Translations under genes and position numbers: made by a program
Notes under the pieces: generated by a model
Told to the model about the DNA's origin: nothing
Seen by the model: the letters and a program-made list of their open reading frames with translations, nothing else
Database searches by the model: none
From: Flavisericum labens
Lineage (GTDB): Bacteria > Bacteroidota > Bacteroidia > Flavobacteriales > Flavobacteriaceae
NCBI RefSeq assembly: GCF_045446075.1
Contig: NZ_JBJJBQ010000009.1
Coordinates: 1-64,000 of the forward strand
Reading direction: 5' to 3'
DNA: 64,000 nt
Shown here: piece after piece, positions 44,385-53,411 of the stretch
Layout of the letters: the number at the start of each line of letters is the position of its first letter
Numbering within the stretch: the stretch's first letter is position 1

Positions 44385-47300
44385 TTAAAAGTCAATATTT
44401 AAGCCTAATGTATATACACGTGGTCTTGGGTAAAAATCGCTATCTATGGCATTAAAATTTTCTGGATCTTGTCCGCTATAATTTGTTATTAGAAACGGGT
44501 TGTTCACAGAAGCATATACTTTTAGGGATACATCTTTAAACGCTTCGTTTACTGTTAGACCTAATGTGATGTTCTCACATCTTAAGAAGGCAGCACTTTC
44601 CAAATAGTAATCTGAAAAAGGAACATTACCATTTCTGTTAATAAAATTCGTGTCTGATAGCCCAGAATAGAAATCAACCACATTATTTAAGCTTTCGGTA
44701 TTTGAAGGAATAGCGGCTTGAACATAACCAATAGCTAGATTACGTGAGTTATAAATTTGTCCGTCTAATTGACCTCTAAAGCTGGCGCTTAAATCCCAGT
44801 TTTTGTAGTATGTTGAAAACCCGAATCCAAAAGTCCAATTAGGTCTTAATGCTTTATAATAACGGTCATCATTTGTTATTTGTCCGTCACCATTAAGGTC
44901 TACAAAAGAACCAAGGATTGGTCGACCATCCAAATCATAAACTTGTTTGAATACCCAAGCAGAATAAACTTCCTCGCCAACCACATGTCTTGCTAGTTTC
45001 ACTCCGGTTCCTGTTGGAATGTCCGACTCATCGGCTGAAATATTGCTAACCCCATTTAAGTTGGTTACTTCGGTTTTACTGTAAGCTATATTGCCATTAA
45101 GATTTAGTGTAAAATTTTCATTTTCAATAGGAGTAATGCCTAGGTTTAATTCAAACCCTTCATTTTCTGTTTCTCCAATATTTTGAGGGAATAAATTGGT
45201 AAATCCTTGACCAGGTGCCACAGGAGCTAGGACTAAAAGATCTTTTGTTTTTCTTTTAAATATGTCGAAAGAACCTGAAACGGCACTATTGTCGAACAAT
45301 CTGAAATCAATACCCGCGTTGTACGTGGTTGTTTTTTCCCAAGTTAAATTCTCGTTGAACGCACGAGCAGAGTATAGTGAAACACCTGGCAGATATTGTG
45401 TTGTGCTATTGCCCACGGTAAATAGGGGTGATGAAGGGAAAAAGCCACCTGCTAATCCCGTAATATCTTGTTGTCCGGTTTTACCATAACCCACTCTTAA
45501 CTTTAGTTCTTGGAAAAAATCAACGTCTTCTAAGAAACTTTCTTCGTTGATTTTCCATGCCAATGCTGCTGCTGGAAAAATACCCCATACATCATCAGCC
45601 CAAACGTCTTCTTTAACAAATAGGGAAGAGGCATCAGCTCTAACAGAAAAGGTCAATAAGTACTTGTTCAAAATATTTATATTACTTCGTCCGAAAAAGG
45701 ATTGTAAATTAAGAACGTTATAGTATCGGAAATTAGGGTTGCTTTCGTTTACCTGAAGCTCTCTAAGCCCAGTTTCGTTATCGTATAAATACTGTTCTTT
45801 GTTACCGTCGTTTTTGAAATTTTGGTACCCGTAGCCTCCTTGAATTTCAAAACTATTTATAACAGAATCGTCAAAATTTTTATTATATACCAAATAGCCT
45901 TCTAGGGTGGTATTGGTAATATGCTGGTTTTCTTTAAAGTTTACCCCGGGATTAAAAATGTAACTGTTGGAGGTGTTACTTAATCGGTAGGTCGCAATGG
46001 AGTTTTCGCTGTAGCGTTCTAATATTTCAGATCTTGAAGCTTCAACACCAAGGTTTACAACAGCTCTAAGTTCTGGTAGAAAATGCATTTTGTAATCCAA
46101 CTCAATATTTCCTAAAATTTTATCTGTCTTTTCAGGTCTTGAACGCTGTTTTAAAAGAGCAAGTGGATTGGATTGCCCAATAAGCATTCCAGGAGGGTTA
46201 GATGTCGAAGAGGTCGTTGAAAAAAATCCGCCAAAACCTGAACCTTCATCGTAAAGAGGTTTGGTAGGATCCATTACTACAGCTCCAAATAATGCGCCGC
46301 CTTCATCAATGGCGTTCTTTTTGGCTGAGATACCTTTTAAGTTCAAATCAACTTTTAAGTGATCGTCTAAGAACTTAGGAGTAAGTTTCAACGAAGCAGT
46401 TAAACGTTCGTAATCACTAGTTTTTACAACACCCTCTGTGTTATTGTAGCCTACTGAAGCCCTAAAAGGTATTTTTTGGAACAGATTAGCTCGTGCACTA
46501 AAGTTGTGGTTCGTTGAAATGGCCGTCCTATAAATTGCATCTTGCCAGTCGGTATTATAAATTGCTCTTTCTTGTCCGTTGGAATCTGTAAACGTCTGAA
46601 TAATTTGCTCGGTCGTATTTACAGAATTAATTGGCACGCCTAGTCTATCTGATGCTCCGGTCTCAAAAATGCCTTTATTTTCAAACTCATTGATAAAACG
46701 AACAAAATCAGGCCCATTTAGGACATCAATTTTTTTACTTACCGTGTTCGACGACATACTTGTGGAGAAATTAAATTTCGCTTCTCCAGAAGTTCCTTTC
46801 TTGGTTGTAATGATGATAACACCATTTGATGCTCTGGATCCATAAATGGCTGTTGCTGATGCATCCTTTAATACACTGAAACTTTCAATGTCATTAGGAT
46901 TTACCAGACTCAATGGGTTTTTAACACCTGCTGGGTTTGTGTTGTCAATAGCAATTCCGTCAATAACAATTAGTGGGCTGCTGTTGGCGCTTAATGAGGC
47001 ACCACTCCTAATCCTAATATTTGGTTCGGAATCGGGCTGACCTCCGGCGTTTGTAATTCTAACTCCAGGTGCCTTACCATTTAAGAGCTGATCAGCCGAT
47101 ACTATTGCCCCTTTGTTAAAGTCCTCTGAAGAAACCACATCTACTGATCCAGTAAGGTCTTCTTTTTTTACGCTACCGTAACCAATAATGACTATTTCTT
47201 CAAGTTGGGCGGCATCTTCCACCAAAATAACGTCTAATGTCGGTTGTCCTGTATAGGTTATTTCCTTAGTTTGATAACCTACAAAGGTAAATACAAGAAC

Positions 47301-47504
47301 GTCTCCGTTGTTAACTTCAATTTCATACAGTCCGTCAAAGTCTGTTGCTGTACCATTAGAGGTGCCTTTTACAACAACATTTACTCCGGGAAGCGGAAGG
47401 GAAGTTGATTGCTCAGTTACTGTTCCTTTTAAACTATTCTGCCCGAATAAAAATACAGGCAAGGCTAGCATAAAAAACAGCAAACTTTTAGTAGTTGTTT
47501 TCAT
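44385..47504 (-). CDS. susC: SusC-like TonB-dependent glycan importer
   Basis: 1039 residues. Signal peptide (1-22), carboxypeptidase-regulatory-like domain (about 23-110) with TDFDGLYEI, TonB-dependent plug (about 115-235, with GYGSVKKEDLTGSV and SATAIYGSRASNGVI) and a 22-strand barrel ending in a terminal aromatic (NIDF). It imports oligosaccharides bound by SusD. First gene of the minus-strand operon, preceded by an exact -7 box, a LacI-type operator and an 18-codon leader ORF that overlaps its start. Confidence 0.96.
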   Translation of the reverse strand: MKTTTKSLLFFMLALPVFLFGQNSLKGTVTEQSTSLPLPGVNVVVKGTSNGTATDFDGLYEIEVNNGDVLVFTFVGYQTKEITYTGQPTLDVILVEDAAQLEEIVIIGYGSVKKEDLTGSVDVVSSEDFNKGAIVSADQLLNGKAPGVRITNAGGQPDSEPNIRIRSGASLSANSSPLIVIDGIAIDNTNPAGVKNPLSLVNPNDIESFSVLKDASATAIYGSRASNGVIIITTKKGTSGEAKFNFSTSMSSNTVSKKIDVLNGPDFVRFINEFENKGIFETGASDRLGVPINSVNTTEQIIQTFTDSNGQERAIYNTDWQDAIYRTAISTNHNFSARANLFQKIPFRASVGYNNTEGVVKTSDYERLTASLKLTPKFLDDHLKVDLNLKGISAKKNAIDEGGALFGAVVMDPTKPLYDEGSGFGGFFSTTSSTSNPPGMLIGQSNPLALLKQRSRPEKTDKILGNIELDYKMHFLPELRAVVNLGVEASRSEILERYSENSIATYRLSNTSNSYIFNPGVNFKENQHITNTTLEGYLVYNKNFDDSVINSFEIQGGYGYQNFKNDGNKEQYLYDNETGLRELQVNESNPNFRYYNVLNLQSFFGRSNINILNKYLLTFSVRADASSLFVKEDVWADDVWGIFPAAALAWKINEESFLEDVDFFQELKLRVGYGKTGQQDITGLAGGFFPSSPLFTVGNSTTQYLPGVSLYSARAFNENLTWEKTTTYNAGIDFRLFDNSAVSGSFDIFKRKTKDLLVLAPVAPGQGFTNLFPQNIGETENEGFELNLGITPIENENFTLNLNGNIAYSKTEVTNLNGVSNISADESDIPTGTGVKLARHVVGEEVYSAWVFKQVYDLDGRPILGSFVDLNGDGQITNDDRYYKALRPNWTFGFGFSTYYKNWDLSASFRGQLDGQIYNSRNLAIGYVQAAIPSNTESLNNVVDFYSGLSDTNFINRNGNVPFSDYYLESAAFLRCENITLGLTVNEAFKDVSLKVYASVNNPFLITNYSGQDPENFNAIDSDFYPRPRVYTLGLNIDF

Positions 47505-47557
47505 ATAATTTTGTTAAATAATGAATTAAATAGTTTAGTTATATTTTCACTTCTCAT
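47501..47557 (-). CDS. Possible 18-codon leader ORF before susC
   Basis: ATG at 47557 reads MRSENITKLFNSLFNKII and its TGA overlaps the susC ATG as ATGA. Its start lies only 3 bp after the -7 box, so it would need an almost leaderless transcript. It may be translated and coupled to susC, or may be chance. Confidence 0.3.
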   Translation of the reverse strand: MRSENITKLFNSLFNKII

Positions 47558-47559
47558 GT

Positions 47560-47567
47560 CAAACCTA
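47560..47567 (-). promoter_or_regulatory. -7 promoter box of susC
   Basis: TAGGTTTG on the minus strand matches the Bacteroidota -7 consensus TAnnTTTG exactly. Transcription should start about 4-9 bases downstream, near 47551-47556. The -33 element is weak. Confidence 0.65.
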
Positions 47568-47613
47568 TGTAAAGAAACTGTTAAGAAATAATTTTTGTTT
47601 ACGAAATTTTTAG

Positions 47614-47627
47614 CGAAAACGTTTTCG
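47614..47627. promoter_or_regulatory. LacI-type operator between susC and LacI genes
   Basis: Perfect 14-bp palindrome CGAAAACGTTTTCG with the central CG of LacI-family sites. It is about 50 bp upstream of the susC -7 box, a position suited to activation, and about 75 bp before a candidate promoter of the LacI gene (TTG 47681, TAACTTTA 47702-47709). Confidence 0.7.
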
Positions 47628-47753
47628 TGTTGACAACTTTTCATTAATTGGGCTTAAAAATGATAAAAACGTATAAGTGGTTGTTTAGAAAAATGTTTTC
47701 ATAACTTTATAAAAAGAAGTAAATAATTGTTACTTTTCAATGAATTCTAAGAC

Positions 47754-48827
47754 ATGAAAAAAAAAATAACTTTAAAGCAAATAGCAAAGGAACTGGATGT
47801 TTCGGTATCTACAGTATCCAAGGCCTTGAGTGGAAGCAAAGAGATTAGTGAAGATACTACTCAAAAGATACAAGCTTTTGCTAAGTTGTATAATTACAAG
47901 CCTAATAACATTGCTCTAAGTTTAAAGAACAGAAAGACCAAAACCATTGGTATTTTAATTCCTGAGATTGTACATCATTTTTTTTCAACCGTAATTCGAG
48001 GGATAGAAAGGATAGCCAATAGGCGTGGATATAATGTTATTGTGGGGTTGTCAAATGAGTCGTTTGCAAAGGAGATTATTAATATGGAAATGTTGGCCAA
48101 TGGTAGTATAGATGGGTTTATTCTGTCCATTTCAAAAGAAACATTACTAAAACAAGATTACCACCATTTTCATGCCACTATAAATCAAGGTATGCCCATT
48201 GTAATGTTTGATAGAGTGGTAAATGAAGTAGATTGCGACAAAGTGATAGTTGACGATTTTAACGGAGCGGTAAAAGCAGTAAAGAAACTTATTGAAAACC
48301 ATTGTAAAAATATAGCCCTAGTTACTACTATGGATTATATTAGTGTAGGCAAACTTAGAACTCAAGGGTATCTTGAAGCTTTAGAACATCACAGCATAGT
48401 TCCCGACCCCAATATGATTTTAAAAATCGATGACAGTTTAAATGTGGAAAACCATTTGGAAATACTGGAGACCGAAATCGCTCAATTTTTACAAACGAAT
48501 CCCAAAATTGATGGGGTTTTTGCTGTTAACGAGTTGTATGCCGTTACGGTTATGAAGGTAGCCAAAAAGCTTGGGTTTCATGTTCCTGATGATATTCAAG
48601 TCATTGGTTTTACCGACGGTGTACTTTCTAAACATGCCACGCCAAGTTTAACCACGGTAAGTCAGCATGGTCAAAAAATGGGGGAACAAGCTGCAAATTT
48701 ATTGATAGACAGATTGGAAGCAGAAGACGCCGAAAGTGAACAGTATTTTAGTAATAACAATGAAAAGCGCGATTTTATAAAGGTGGTTATTGAGACTGAA
48801 ATTATTGAAAGAGAATCAACTAAATAA
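47754..48827 (+). CDS. LacI-family regulator of the alpha-glucan locus
   Basis: 357 residues. N-terminal helix-turn-helix (about 5-25, TLKQIAKELDVSVSTVSKAL) and hinge, then a periplasmic-binding-protein-like sensor domain (about 60-350) with the usual SIDGFILS and GFTDG motifs. By position between susC and the transporter operon it likely senses maltose or a related sugar and binds the palindrome at 47614. Whether it activates or represses is not shown. Confidence 0.9.
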   Translation: MKKKITLKQIAKELDVSVSTVSKALSGSKEISEDTTQKIQAFAKLYNYKPNNIALSLKNRKTKTIGILIPEIVHHFFSTVIRGIERIANRRGYNVIVGLSNESFAKEIINMEMLANGSIDGFILSISKETLLKQDYHHFHATINQGMPIVMFDRVVNEVDCDKVIVDDFNGAVKAVKKLIENHCKNIALVTTMDYISVGKLRTQGYLEALEHHSIVPDPNMILKIDDSLNVENHLEILETEIAQFLQTNPKIDGVFAVNELYAVTVMKVAKKLGFHVPDDIQVIGFTDGVLSKHATPSLTTVSQHGQKMGEQAANLLIDRLEAEDAESEQYFSNNNEKRDFIKVVIETEIIERESTK

Positions 48828-48834
48828 AAATTTA

Positions 48835-48867
48835 TTTGGAAGAATAAAAATCTTTTCTATATCTTTG
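48835..48867 (+). promoter_or_regulatory. Promoter of the transporter/phosphorylase operon
   Basis: -33 element TTTG (48835-48838), 21-bp spacer, and -7 element TATCTTTG (48860-48867), an exact fit to the Bacteroidota consensus. The transcript would begin near 48871-48876, right at the first base of an 11-bp hairpin. Confidence 0.7.
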
Positions 48868-48931
48868 ATGCGAAATCAAAACTTATATTTTCACTTCTCA
48901 CGTAAGTTTTGATAAGTAAATATCGCTTATC
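48864..48931 (+). promoter_or_regulatory. Overlapping hairpins in the transporter operon leader
   Basis: Three inverted repeats share arms. A is TTTGAT (48864-48869) with ATCAAA (48875-48880). B is ATCAAAACTTA (48875-48885) with TAAGTTTTGAT (48903-48913), a perfect 11-bp stem around a 17-nt loop. C is GATAAG (48911-48916) with CTTATC (48926-48931). B excludes A and C. Hairpin B lies at the predicted 5' end of the mRNA and its loop is part of the 21-nt block shared with the susC leader. The start codon is 28 bases after C. This may be an RNA switch, a stabilising cap or a protein operator. Confidence 0.5.
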
Positions 48932-48959
48932 AAATAGTATTAATTAAACATACTATTTA

Positions 48960-50318
48960 ATGGAAAAGCGTAGATTAAGTTTCTTGGAAATTTGGAACAT
49001 GAGTTTCGGATTTTTAGGAATACAGATGGGTTTCGCCCTTCAAAATGCCAATGCCAGTAGAATTCTTCAAATTTTCGGAGCCGACGTTCACGAACTGTCA
49101 TGGTTTTGGATAATTGCGCCCTTAATGGGGCTAATAGTACAACCCGTTATTGGGCATTACAGCGATAAGACTTGGGGACGTTTTGGCAGGCGTAAGCCGT
49201 ATTTTTTAATTGGAGCCATTTTAGCTTCTGTAGGTTTGGTGCTTATGCCACAGGCCGATATGTTTATTGCCTATTTACCTGCCTTATGGGTAGGTGCAGG
49301 AATGCTAATGATTATGGATGCGTCTTTCAATATTGCCATGGAGCCGTTTCGCGCTTTAGTAGGTGATAATTTAAGGACAGACCAACGTACTTTAGGCTTT
49401 AGTGTTCAAACAGCGTTAATTGGATTTGGAGCAGTAATTGGTTCTTGGTTGCCTTATGCCTTGGCTAATTGGTTCGGTGTTTCAAATGAAACTACTGCGG
49501 GAGCTGTGCCTTCAAACTTGATTTGGTCTTTTATTATTGGAGCTATTATTTTAATTGTTTCCATTTTAATTACTGTATTGACGACCAAAGAGTATTCCCC
49601 AGAAGAGTTGGCGCTAATTGAAGAACGGAAAGCGCAATCTGATGAGATACAGATAGTCGTTGAAGAGAAGGAGTCTAGTTTACTGGATATTTTTGAAGAC
49701 TTTAAAAAAATGCCCACCACCATGCGTCAATTGAGTTGGGTGCAATTCTTTTCATGGTTCGGTCTTTTTGGTATGTGGGTATTTGCAACGCCGGCCATTG
49801 CACAGCATACTTATGGTTTGCCTTATACCGATAGCAATAGTACTGTCTATCAAGATGCTGGTGATTGGGTGGGGATATTGTTTGGTGTTTACAATTTAGT
49901 TTCTGCATTTTATGCATTCGCATTACCATATATCGCAAAAAAAATAGGAAGAAAAAAAACACATGCAGCTTCTCTTGTTATAGGAGGTATAGGACTTCTT
50001 TCAATTTACATAATGCCAGATAAAAATTGGCTCATTGTCTCTATGGTTGGTGTGGGTATTGCCTGGGCCAGTATTTTGGCCATGCCTTACGCTATTTTGG
50101 CGGGTTCTATTTCGCCCAAAAAGATGGGGGTTTATATGGGTATTTTTAATTTCTTCATCGTGATGCCACAAATTATCAATGCTTTAATTGGTGGTCCGCT
50201 TGTAAAGTATGCTTATGGTAACCACGCCATATTTGCTCTGGTTATGAGTGGTTTAAGTTTTTTAATCGCAGCATCTTTAGTGTCTAAAGTTAAGGATGTT
50301 GACGATGTTGTACAATAG
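48960..50318 (+). CDS. Maltose/disaccharide MFS transporter (GPH/SLC45-like)
   Basis: 452 residues, about twelve membrane helices, no signal peptide. The loop between helices 2 and 3 has GHYSDKTWGRFGRRKPY near 65-81, the signature of this MFS branch, which includes sucrose and maltose proton symporters. A charged central loop lies near 210-240. With maltose phosphorylase two genes downstream, maltose import across the inner membrane is the most likely role. First gene of a seven-gene operon running to 61076. Confidence 0.9.
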   Translation: MEKRRLSFLEIWNMSFGFLGIQMGFALQNANASRILQIFGADVHELSWFWIIAPLMGLIVQPVIGHYSDKTWGRFGRRKPYFLIGAILASVGLVLMPQADMFIAYLPALWVGAGMLMIMDASFNIAMEPFRALVGDNLRTDQRTLGFSVQTALIGFGAVIGSWLPYALANWFGVSNETTAGAVPSNLIWSFIIGAIILIVSILITVLTTKEYSPEELALIEERKAQSDEIQIVVEEKESSLLDIFEDFKKMPTTMRQLSWVQFFSWFGLFGMWVFATPAIAQHTYGLPYTDSNSTVYQDAGDWVGILFGVYNLVSAFYAFALPYIAKKIGRKKTHAASLVIGGIGLLSIYIMPDKNWLIVSMVGVGIAWASILAMPYAILAGSISPKKMGVYMGIFNFFIVMPQIINALIGGPLVKYAYGNHAIFALVMSGLSFLIAASLVSKVKDVDDVVQ

Positions 50319-50331
50319 AATATAAAATAGA

Positions 50332-51009
50332 ATGAATAGTAAAATAGGAGTCATTTTCGATTTAGATGGTGTTATTGTCGATACCGCAAAATACCATTAT
50401 TTGGCATGGAAAAGCCTTGCCGACGACTTAGGTTTTGAATTTACCGAAAAGCACAATGAATTACTAAAAGGCGTGAGTAGAGTTAGGTCTTTAGAAATAT
50501 TACTTAACATAGGAAAAGTTCAACTTTCAGAAGAAAAGAGACAAGTCGTTTTAGTGAGTAAAAATGTAGAATATCTGGAGTTCATAAAAAAAATGAATTC
50601 AAGTGAAATTCTCCCTGGGGTACAGGATTTACTCGATACTTTGGATGAGTTGGGCATAAAATACGTACTTGGATCGGCAAGCAAAAATGCGCCACTCATT
50701 TTAAAGCAAGTTGGTCTTTTTGACCGATTCACAGGTATAGTTGATGGCAATAGTGTCTCTAAAGCCAAGCCAGACCCAGAGGTGTTTTTAATTGGAGCTG
50801 AAAAGTTACATCTACAGCCAGAGCAGTGCATCGTTTTTGAAGATGCAATTGCAGGAATCGAAGCTGCCAATGCAGCAAACATGATTTCAATTGGTGTTGG
50901 CGATAAAGCTACACTTGAAGAAGCGGATTTCAATATTGAAAGTTTAACGGAGATTACCGCCGATTTTATAAGAGAGTTAGTTAAAGGAAAAAAGAAACAA
51001 AAAGTTTAG
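50332..51009 (+). CDS. pgmB: Beta-phosphoglucomutase
   Basis: 225-residue HAD enzyme. FDLDGVIVDT carries nucleophile Asp10 and acid/base Asp12, with a cap domain (about 15-90), GSASKNAP near 116, KAKPDPEVF near 145 and FEDAIAGI near 168. It converts the beta-glucose 1-phosphate made by the neighbouring GH65 phosphorylase to glucose 6-phosphate. The pairing of pgmB with GH65 is a standard maltose pathway. It starts 13 bp after the transporter gene. Confidence 0.94.
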   Translation: MNSKIGVIFDLDGVIVDTAKYHYLAWKSLADDLGFEFTEKHNELLKGVSRVRSLEILLNIGKVQLSEEKRQVVLVSKNVEYLEFIKKMNSSEILPGVQDLLDTLDELGIKYVLGSASKNAPLILKQVGLFDRFTGIVDGNSVSKAKPDPEVFLIGAEKLHLQPEQCIVFEDAIAGIEAANAANMISIGVGDKATLEEADFNIESLTEITADFIRELVKGKKKQKV

Positions 51010-51080
51010 AAAAAGGAAAAGGAGGTTCTTAATTAGAACAGCTATTTTCTCAAATCTAACCTGTCATATCTTAAAAAAGG

Positions 51081-53399
51081 ATGAATCAAGATTATATAAA
51101 ACCAGACAACTGGTCTATCATAGAAGAAGGTTTTGACCCGAAGCGTGTAAAGTCTTCCGAAAGTCTGTTCAGCATTGGTAATGGAGCCATGGGACAGCGT
51201 GCCAATTTTGAAGAACAATATTCTGGCGAAACATTTCAAGGAAGTTATATTGCGGGCGTATATTATCCCGATAAAACCCGTGTAGGGTGGTGGAAAAATG
51301 GCTATCCGGAATACTTTGCCAAAGTGCTGAATGCGCCCAATTGGATTGGTGTTAGTGTTAATGTTAATGGTGAGGTTTTGGATTTATTCAGCGTTGAACA
51401 AATAGAAAATTTCCGCAGGGAATTGAACATGAAAGAAGGCTGGTTGTCCAGAAGTTTTACTGCTACCCTTTATAACGATACTAAAGTTAAGGTTGAGGTT
51501 TTACGCTTTTTAAGTTTGAATTTAGATGAGCTGGGAGCTATAAAATATAACGTTACGCCGTTAAATGCTGATGCCGAAATTGAGTTTAAACCCTATTTGG
51601 ATAGTGGAATTACAAATGAAGATACCAATTGGGACCATCAGTTTTGGAACACAACAAACGTAGAGGCCAATGGCAATCAAGCGTTTATTGAGGCACACAC
51701 CATGAAAACCGATTTCCATACCTGCACATTTATGGAAACCAGTGTTTTTATTGAAGATACTCAACAAAATATTAAACCAGAACAGTCTAAAACGGAAACC
51801 ATAATTTCTTTCGATTACAATTTAAAAGTCAAAAAAGGCCAAACAGTAAGCCTGGTTAAGTTTGGTGGATATACGGTTAGTAGAAATCACGAGAAATCGC
51901 AGCTTATGGATGCTGCAAAAACCGTTTTGGCCAAAGCAAATAGTTTAGGCTTTACCTCACTTTTAGAAGGTCAAAAACAAGCATGGGGCGATATTTGGAA
52001 TATGTCAGATATCACAATTGACGGTGATGTTAAGGCTCAACAAGGCATTCGTTTTAATATTTTTCAGTTAAACCAAACATATTTGGGGAAAGATTCCAGA
52101 TTAAACATAGGCCCCAAAGGATTTACCGGTGAAAAGTACGGCGGAAGTACCTATTGGGACACCGAGGCCTATTGCATCCCGTTTTATATGGCTACGAAAG
52201 ACCAAAATGTAGCACGAAACCTTTTGGAGTATCGTTACAATCACTTAGAAAAGGCCATTGAAAATGCGGAAAATTTAGGTTTTAAAAATGGAGCAGCACT
52301 TTACCCCATGGTAACCATGAATGGCGAAGAGTGTCACAACGAGTGGGAAATTACTTTTGAAGAAATACACCGAAACGGTGCCATTGCCTTTGCCATTTAT
52401 AGCTATTACCGTTACACCGGCGATTACAGTTATATTCCTGAAAAAGGCCTTGAAGTTTTAATTGGTATAGCTCGATTTTGGCACCAACGTGCCAACTTTT
52501 CAACCAACAAAAATAAGTATGTCATTTTAGGAGTTACAGGTCCAAATGAATATGAAAATAACGTGAACAACAATTGGTACACCAACTACTTGGCTCAATG
52601 GTGCATTAATTATGCTATTGAAAACATTAGTAAAATAGAAACGGAATATGCTTCCGATTTTATTCGAATAATGAACAAAGTGAAGCTTTCAACTTTGGAA
52701 TTGGCCGAATGGAAAGCAGTTGCAGATAATATGTATTTCCCGTATTCAGAAAAGCACAATGTTTATCTTCAACAAGATGGGTTTTTAGATAAAGAGTTAA
52801 TCACTGTTGCCGATTTAGATAAAAATCAACTTCCAATAAACCAAAAATGGAGTTGGGATAGAATATTGCGCTCACCATACATAAAACAGGCCGATGTACT
52901 TCAAGGTTTTTACTTTTTTGAAGATCGATTTAACCATGAAGAACTCCAGCGCCATTTCGATTTTTATGAGCCTTTTACGGTTCACGAAAGTTCACTTTCA
53001 CCCTGTGTACACAGTATTCAAGCGGCCAAATTGAATAGGATGGAACAAGCCTATGCGTTCTATTTGCGTACATCACGTTTAGATTTAGACGATTATAACA
53101 AGGAAGTCCACGAGGGACTGCACATTACAAGTATGGCAGGAACATGGATGAGCATTGTAGAAGGTTTTGGCGGTATGAGGGTAAAGAATAATACGTTGCA
53201 TTTCGAGCCTAAAATCCCAGAACAATGGCAAGGTTTTTCCTTTAAAGTGAATTTTAGAAACCAAATCATCAAGGTTAATGTAACAAAAAAGAAGACCATC
53301 TTTAAATTGATTAGTGGTGATGATTTAGAAGTATTAGTGAATGGGAGTCCCGTAATGATAAAGAAAGACAGTGCTCTTCAAACTCAATTTGACAATTAA
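51081..53399 (+). CDS. GH65 maltose phosphorylase
   Basis: 772 residues, cytoplasmic (no signal peptide), typical length for the family. N-terminal beta-sandwich (about 1-270), linker, (alpha/alpha)6 barrel (about 320-690) and C-terminal beta sheet. The general acid Glu lies in TGPNEYENN near residue 490, and phosphate-binding His/Ser residues lie later in the barrel (VHESSLSPC near 637). It splits maltose with phosphate to glucose and beta-glucose 1-phosphate, fitting the adjacent mutase. Trehalose or kojibiose specificity cannot be excluded from sequence alone. A good ribosome site AAAAAAGG precedes the start. Confidence 0.92.
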   Translation: MNQDYIKPDNWSIIEEGFDPKRVKSSESLFSIGNGAMGQRANFEEQYSGETFQGSYIAGVYYPDKTRVGWWKNGYPEYFAKVLNAPNWIGVSVNVNGEVLDLFSVEQIENFRRELNMKEGWLSRSFTATLYNDTKVKVEVLRFLSLNLDELGAIKYNVTPLNADAEIEFKPYLDSGITNEDTNWDHQFWNTTNVEANGNQAFIEAHTMKTDFHTCTFMETSVFIEDTQQNIKPEQSKTETIISFDYNLKVKKGQTVSLVKFGGYTVSRNHEKSQLMDAAKTVLAKANSLGFTSLLEGQKQAWGDIWNMSDITIDGDVKAQQGIRFNIFQLNQTYLGKDSRLNIGPKGFTGEKYGGSTYWDTEAYCIPFYMATKDQNVARNLLEYRYNHLEKAIENAENLGFKNGAALYPMVTMNGEECHNEWEITFEEIHRNGAIAFAIYSYYRYTGDYSYIPEKGLEVLIGIARFWHQRANFSTNKNKYVILGVTGPNEYENNVNNNWYTNYLAQWCINYAIENISKIETEYASDFIRIMNKVKLSTLELAEWKAVADNMYFPYSEKHNVYLQQDGFLDKELITVADLDKNQLPINQKWSWDRILRSPYIKQADVLQGFYFFEDRFNHEELQRHFDFYEPFTVHESSLSPCVHSIQAAKLNRMEQAYAFYLRTSRLDLDDYNKEVHEGLHITSMAGTWMSIVEGFGGMRVKNNTLHFEPKIPEQWQGFSFKVNFRNQIIKVNVTKKKTIFKLISGDDLEVLVNGSPVMIKKDSALQTQFDN

Positions 53400-53411
53400 A
53401 AAAGCAAAAAT

